Part shown: positions 8,795 through 12,018 of the stretch, one piece after another
How positions within the stretch are numbered: the first letter of the stretch is position 1
How the letters are laid out: each line of letters starts with the position of its first letter
Assembly (NCBI GenBank): GCA_003990745.1
Contig: RBNI01005861.1
Location: 1 to 12,018 of the forward strand
From: Jimgerdemannia flammicorona
Lineage: Eukaryota > Mucoromycota > Endogonomycetes > Endogonales > Endogonaceae
DNA: 12,018 nt
Direction: 5' to 3'
Notes under the pieces: model-generated
The model's database searches: none
Seen by the model: only the letters and a program-made list of their open reading frames with translations
Told to the model about the DNA's origin: nothing
Translations under genes and position numbers: made by a program

Positions 8795-9155
8795 AATGAT
8801 AGATAGCCATATGATAGGCAGTTATGTATAAGATGATAGATAGACCATAAGATGATAGATAGACTATAAGATGACAGATAGGCTGTAAGATAATATAAGA
8901 TGATAATAGATAGCCATAAGGTGATGAAAGGCAGTCATAAGACAACAGGTAGCTATAAGAATAAATAAACTACAGAGAGATAACAATAGGCTCTTGGATG
9001 ATGATAGGGCTCCAGAATGATGATAGGCCCCAGAACAATGAAGACAAATGGCAAGACAATGATTCCCACTAGATATAATGATAGACAGCAAGATAAAGAC
9101 AAGCCACTGAGGTAGCCTGTGTCTCAGGACAATGATGGCAAGATAAAGATGATCT
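8795..9155. repeat. Degenerate ~19 bp minisatellite (AAGATGATAGATAG type)
   Basis: Tandem, imperfect units of about 18-21 bp around AAGATGATAGATAGACTAT. They are clearest at 8825-8945 and drift into GATGATAGGGCTCC and GATGATAGGCCCC variants near 9000-9030. Units beyond 9040 are strongly diverged. The minus-strand frames here translate to Leu/Ile/Ser/Tyr-rich low-complexity peptide and are not treated as genes. Confidence 0.8.
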
Positions 9156-9184
9156 ATTAAATCCACTGACTATAAATCTGAGAT

Positions 9185-9283
9185 AGTACATAGGCTAAAA
9201 TTATTAGATCTAGAGAAATATATTTGTTAAGGAAATTACTAAGTAAAGTATTATGGGGCCACCAGGGGAATCTGAAAAGTGAC
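9185..9283. repeat. 99-bp direct repeat, copy 1
   Basis: Starts AGTACATAGGCTAAAATTAT and ends TCTGAAAAGTGAC. It aligns without gaps to 9329-9427 with a dozen or so mismatches, mostly transitions. It contains the near-palindrome TTACTAAGTAA. Confidence 0.88.
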
Positions 9284-9328
9284 TTCTTGTCAAGATAATG
9301 ATGATAGCAGATGATCCTCTCAAACTGT

Positions 9329-9427
9329 AGTATATAGCCTAAAATTGTTGGATCTAGAGTAATATATTTGTTAAGTACATTACTAAGTAAAGTATTGAGG
9401 GGCTATCAGGGGAGACTGAAAAGTGAC
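9329..9427. repeat. 99-bp direct repeat, copy 2
   Basis: Starts AGTATATAGCCTAAAATTGT and ends GACTGAAAAGTGAC, offset exactly 144 bp from copy 1 with no indel. The intervening 45 bp contains GATAATGATGATAGCAGATG, similar to the neighbouring minisatellite. The true period may therefore be a 144-bp higher-order unit. Confidence 0.88.
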
Positions 9428-9589
9428 CAGATTCCCATAGAGCAGAATGAACTGCAATACAATGATGAACTGGAACCAATGATTAACTGACTCCACATAT
9501 CCCAAACTGACTGTACTTTATATTTCAAAATCAGGAAATATATTCAAGTTGACTAGGATATGAAATATAGATATTTATAGATAAATTAT
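9428..9589. other. No recognisable feature
   Basis: AT-rich sequence between the direct repeats and the 3' end of the minus-strand gene. It would include the 3' UTR of that gene. No clear polyadenylation signal or repeat was seen. Confidence 0.5.
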
Positions 9590-10017
9590 TTAAAAATACT
9601 GATAGGAAGGGGACACTATAACTTTATAATGCCAGCTTCTGTCTAAGGTACTACCCATGTGAACCTTTTGAGTAGATTGAACTTCCTTTTTCAAGGTTAT
9701 TGTAGTTATGCTATATGCAATGACAACTTCGATATCATCACTAGATAAGAGAATTCTATACATTTTTTGAAAGAGAACTCCATGAGTATTTCCTCAAAAT
9801 GTTAACTAATAAATCAACATCAACTTACTTGGTGAAAAGCTCAAAGGACACTTCAAATTGCCCTGAAGCCAAGTGGTATAAGTTGTCAACATGCTTATCA
9901 AGCATATCATACTTTAAGCATCTACTAATAAATAATGATCAATCACCATCAATGACAATGACCAGTTCTTTTGTATCTTTAATACCAGATATCAGTATCA
10001 TTACAATGTATTCTTGA

Positions 10018-10099
10018 CTATAGGTGAAAACAAAAAAAAAATATCATTAAAAAAGACAAGTTTGACCAACAACAGTCTGTAATATTTAAGGTTATATAC
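10018..10099 (-). other. 82-nt GT-AG intron in the minus-strand gene
   Basis: Donor GTATATAACC follows AAAATAG, and acceptor CACCTATAG follows a T-rich tract. Removing it joins the open frame of exon 3 to that of exon 4 in phase, whereas reading through gives a poly-Phe tail and a stop. It is the best supported intron of this gene. Confidence 0.7.
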
Positions 10100-10625
10100 C
10101 TATTTTCTACAACCCTATATCCCACCTTCAACATAGTCCAAAGTTCACAAAGAAACTTGAAATCTGGCCTATATCTTTTAAATAGATGAATTTTGGATTC
10201 TGGTCTGGGTTTGGATTCCCTATAAGTATATAATACTATTGCATTCTGCTTCAGACAGGATATAACACTGCCATCAGCCAAGGGGTATGAAGTTACTGGT
10301 GTTATGGTCCCAACAATATCAGACACTTCTCTGGTTGGGCTGGTACTAGAAATCAATGCCACAGTTACTCTGTCAATTAAGATGGGAGAGAGCTCCTATA
10401 TCTAAAATAAAGGATGAGAATAAGAATGTATGCATCCTTAAAGTAACAAAAGGACTATGTGAATGTGAATGAACCTAGAGATAGTTCATCTTCAGCATAT
10501 TATTTCTATAATACTAGGATACAGTAAACTTAATAATACTTGCAGGAATTGTAAAAATCTTTCTGGCTGTAGAATGAAAGAAATGGTATACTTTCTCTTT
10601 CATTTCGAAATGAATGTGGTCATAT

Positions 10626-10706
10626 CTGCAATTATTCAATGCCAAAAAATTTAGGAAGTTAACAAAGGCATGAGAGAACCCAAACTAGGAACAAGGTATT
10701 ACTTAC
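10626..10706 (-). other. 81-nt GT-AG intron in the minus-strand gene
   Basis: Donor GTAAGTAATACC and acceptor GAATAATTGCAG on the minus strand. Splicing joins KTGML to the YDHIHFEMKEK segment in phase. Length and signals match the other introns of the window. Confidence 0.65.
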
Positions 10707-10874
10707 ATGAGCATCCCAGTTTTGATGACATAGGTAAATACAAAAGGTAAATTGACTCTAAGCTAAGTAGCAATATCATCTTCATTAAGAAGTTCAATAT
10801 CACCCAATACTAAAACAGATTGCTCTGCCTTTCTACAGCACTTGTAGTGGGATTCTATATAAAAGAGCTTTTAT

Positions 10875-11028
10875 ATTGGGATTGGGATTGGGATTGGGAT
10901 TGGGATCAACAATGAGAATGAGAATTGGAATTGAGATTGAGATTGGGATTGAGATTGGGATTGGGATTAGGATTGAGATTGGGATTGGAATTGGGATTAG
11001 GATTAGAGATTGGGATTAGAATTGGGAT
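10875..11028. repeat. Hexanucleotide array (TTGGGA)n with variants
   Basis: Five clean TTGGGA units at 10875-10906, a short interruption, then about eighteen variant units (TTGAGA, TTAGGA, TTGGAA) to 11028. Read on the minus strand from the ATG at 11035, the unit AATCCC encodes Asn-Pro, giving MEDPNSNPN. An extra base and a second phase change within the array disturb this frame. It is not the TTAGGG telomere repeat, since the base order differs. Confidence 0.85.
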
Positions 11029-11035
11029 CTTCCAT

Positions 11036-11417
11036 GATAGATAGTGATTGAGTTATTTTGAACCTAAGCACAATATATATAAGATGAGAAACCTAGATCC
11101 AAAATAAACAAAAAAAAAAAAGGCATAAAATACTAATCAAGACTCACATTATATAGATGTATTAATAAGTTTGAAAATACATCAAATGTCAAATGCATAA
11201 CATATGTATATATATGAATATGTTTATATAAATATATGTTTATATGAGTATATATTTGTTTGGGGCATATAAACACATATGCAACTAATTTTGACATGTA
11301 AAATATATATGTAAATATGGGAAAAGTATATATAGTATAGAAATAGGTGTAGATAGGAATAGGTATAGAGTAAGGTGAGAGATGTAGAATACATCAGTTA
11401 AAAAATAGGCTGTTTAA
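11036..11417. other. AT-rich simple sequence; no gene seen
   Basis: Contains a short A-run near 11109 and a TATATATG/ATATGTTTATAT-rich stretch at about 11200-11340, then GATAGGAATAGGTATAGAG-like purine-rich sequence. Part of it would be the promoter and 5' UTR of the minus-strand gene. No specific promoter element is claimed. Confidence 0.55.
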
Positions 11418-11813
11418 ATGTGTAAAAAAAAAAATTTCATTGATACAATCCAGAGTCAATCATGTAATCCAGATTTCCAGAATGGAAATTTGGGTTATAT
11501 ATGTATTGCAATTCCACATAAAAGAACCCATATGAAAGAACCTGCCCCATATCTCAGTAATTTCATAATGGTCTATGAAGATGCATGGGTGGAAGATGCA
11601 TGGGTGGAAGGTGATCTTAAAAAGACAATCTTCTATATAATGTCACACATAAAAGGAGCCCTGATCTACTCCCACCTATGTGTATTCCCCACCCCCCCAA
11701 TGCTATGCTTACTCTGTGATTTTATACATATGATATTTAGCAAAACAATTGCACTCATGGGTCAGGCAAAGGACTGTCTTATACATTTGGCAATAGATAT
11801 TACTTTGGGGTAG
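11418..11813 (+). CDS. Hypothetical 131-codon ORF
   Basis: An uninterrupted frame from ATG at 11418 to TAG at 11811, unusual for this AT-rich stop-dense window. Product not recognised. It starts MCKKKNFIDTIQSQSCNPDF. It contains an in-frame 15-bp duplication giving EDAWV twice (near residues 54-63), and has a Cys/Leu/Ile-rich C-terminal third (CLLCDFIHMIF) that could be one membrane segment. The A-run inside the Lys codons after ATG is slippage-prone. It may be a gene fragment, an exon, or a chance ORF. The second LINE begins about 30 bp beyond its stop. Confidence 0.25.
   Translation: MCKKKNFIDTIQSQSCNPDFQNGNLGYICIAIPHKRTHMKEPAPYLSNFIMVYEDAWVEDAWVEGDLKKTIFYIMSHIKGALIYSHLCVFPTPPMLCLLCDFIHMIFSKTIALMGQAKDCLIHLAIDITLG
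11577..11606. repeat. 15-bp perfect tandem duplication
   Basis: GAAGATGCATGGGTG is repeated twice head to tail and followed by a partial third (GAAGGTG). The unit is a multiple of three and keeps the surrounding frame open. Confidence 0.95.
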
Positions 11814-11841
11814 ACACTTCTTATTGATTATGATTTGACTA

Positions 11842-11844
<3 letters not shown>

Positions 11845-11889
<45 letters not shown>

Positions 11890-12018
11890 GTCACATGGAC
11901 TCCATCCTTTATTAATACACCTGTCTATCCTCTATATAATACACAGTGCCCCACCCCTATCTGATCTCCCTAGGGGGCCCTCACTCCCTCTCTTTTTTTT
12001 TTTTTTTTTTTTTTTTTC
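11845..12018 (-). mobile_element. 3' end of a second LINE copy, same orientation
   Basis: A 42-nt T-run (11845-11886) is followed by ATAGTCACATGGACTCC. This matches the 3' terminus of the first LINE (ATAGTTACTTGGACTCC at 992-1008) with two differences, and both then continue into TTTATTA. Beyond that the two diverge, so this is a related subfamily or a more mutated copy. The element runs off the right edge unless the T-run at 11993-12017 marks another insertion. Confidence 0.7.
11993..12017. repeat. Poly(T) run, 25 nt
   Basis: 25 T between a CCCTCTC pyrimidine stretch and a C at the window edge. It could be the tail of a further minus-strand LINE nested in or next to the second one, or a pyrimidine tract within it. 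Confidence 0.6.

Larger units (their letters stand above)
9590..11035 (-). pseudogene. Unrecognised four-exon gene, probably pseudogenised
   Basis: The family is not recognised. Exons in transcription order: 11035-10707, 10625-10475, 10401 (or 10395)-10100, and 10017-9590. Introns: 10706-10626 (GTAAGT...TTGCAG, 81 nt), 10474 to about 10402 (GTTCAT...TTTTAG, the weakest) and 10099-10018 (GTATAT...CTATAG, 82 nt). Reading phase is kept across all three. Exon 1 after the hexamer array includes HYKCCRKAEQSVLVLGDIEL. Exon 2 includes HFFHSTARKIFTIPASIIKF. Exon 3 includes SYPLADGSVISCLKQ and NAIVLYTYRESKPRPESKIH. Exon 4 includes KDTKELVIVIDGD and later SSDDIEVVIAYSITT, ending SPSYQYF. Nonsense codons interrupt exon 1 (10763-10765), exon 2 (two, the second at its very end) and exon 4 (two), and a frameshift lies near 9786. 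No membrane segment or known catalytic motif was seen. It could be a recently dead member of a lineage-specific family, or readthrough of a repeated gene. Confidence 0.6.

Noticed and set aside
8697..9166. Two minus-strand ORFs of 82 and 100 codons
   Set aside because: They translate the ~19 bp minisatellite and show its periodicity, not protein-like conservation.
93..9427. CRISPR array
   Set aside because: The tandem repeats have no unique spacers between constant repeats, and the sequence is eukaryotic.
9799..10017. 72-codon plus-strand ORF
   Set aside because: It lies antisense to exon 4 of the minus-strand gene, whose frame joins in phase to exon 3 through a good intron.
10469..10654. 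61-codon plus-strand ORF
   Set aside because: Antisense to exon 2 of the minus-strand gene and without any recognisable motif.
10875..11028. Telomere or interstitial telomeric repeat
   Set aside because: The unit is TTGGGA, not TTAGGG or a rotation of it, and many variants are mixed in; it sits at the 5' end of a gene rather than at a contig end.

Overview
The window looks like accessory, repeat-rich DNA from an AT-rich eukaryote. The best inference is an arbuscular-mycorrhizal fungus (Glomeromycotina, the Rhizophagus/Gigaspora type). The grounds are GT-AG introns of 73-95 nt, a decayed Crinkler-type (CRN) P-loop ATPase gene of the kind expanded in those fungi, long homopolymer tails on LINE retrotransposons, and almost no CpG (nine found by eye in 12 kb). 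Nothing bacterial is present, and no intact gene is certain.

Layout. 1-313: a 21-22 bp purine-rich minisatellite followed by poly(A). 314-903: no recognisable gene. 904-8748 (+): a CRN/AAA-type pseudogene with a heptad coiled-coil exon followed by four frame-consistent exons carrying a degenerate Walker A and a good Walker B. It is split in its coiled-coil exon by a full-length LINE (921-6721, transcribed on the minus strand). The LINE has a 5' UTR, an ORF1, an ORF2 (APE endonuclease, L1/Tx1-like reverse transcriptase, C-terminal Cys/His motif), a short 3' UTR and a 71-nt poly(A) tail. A perfect 15-bp target-site duplication flanks it (906-920 and 6722-6736). Both LINE ORFs are riddled with stops and indels.

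8795-9155 is a degenerate ~19 bp minisatellite lying where the C-terminal part of the CRN gene should be. 9185-9427 holds two ~99-bp direct repeats 144 bp apart. 9590-11035 (-) is an unrecognised four-exon gene whose reading phase is kept across three introns but which has several nonsense codons and a frameshift. A TTGGGA-type hexamer array (10875-11028) would encode its Asn-Pro-rich N terminus. 11036-11417 is AT-rich simple sequence. 11418-11813 (+) is an isolated 131-codon ORF of unknown status. 11845-12018 is the 3' end of a second LINE sharing its terminal motif with the first, followed by another T-run at the window edge.

History inferred: the CRN-type gene existed first. The LINE then inserted into its coiled-coil exon. 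LINE and gene have since decayed, with losses that favour TpA (CA to TA and TG to TA), together with extreme CpG loss. This suggests methylation-linked or RIP-like mutation.
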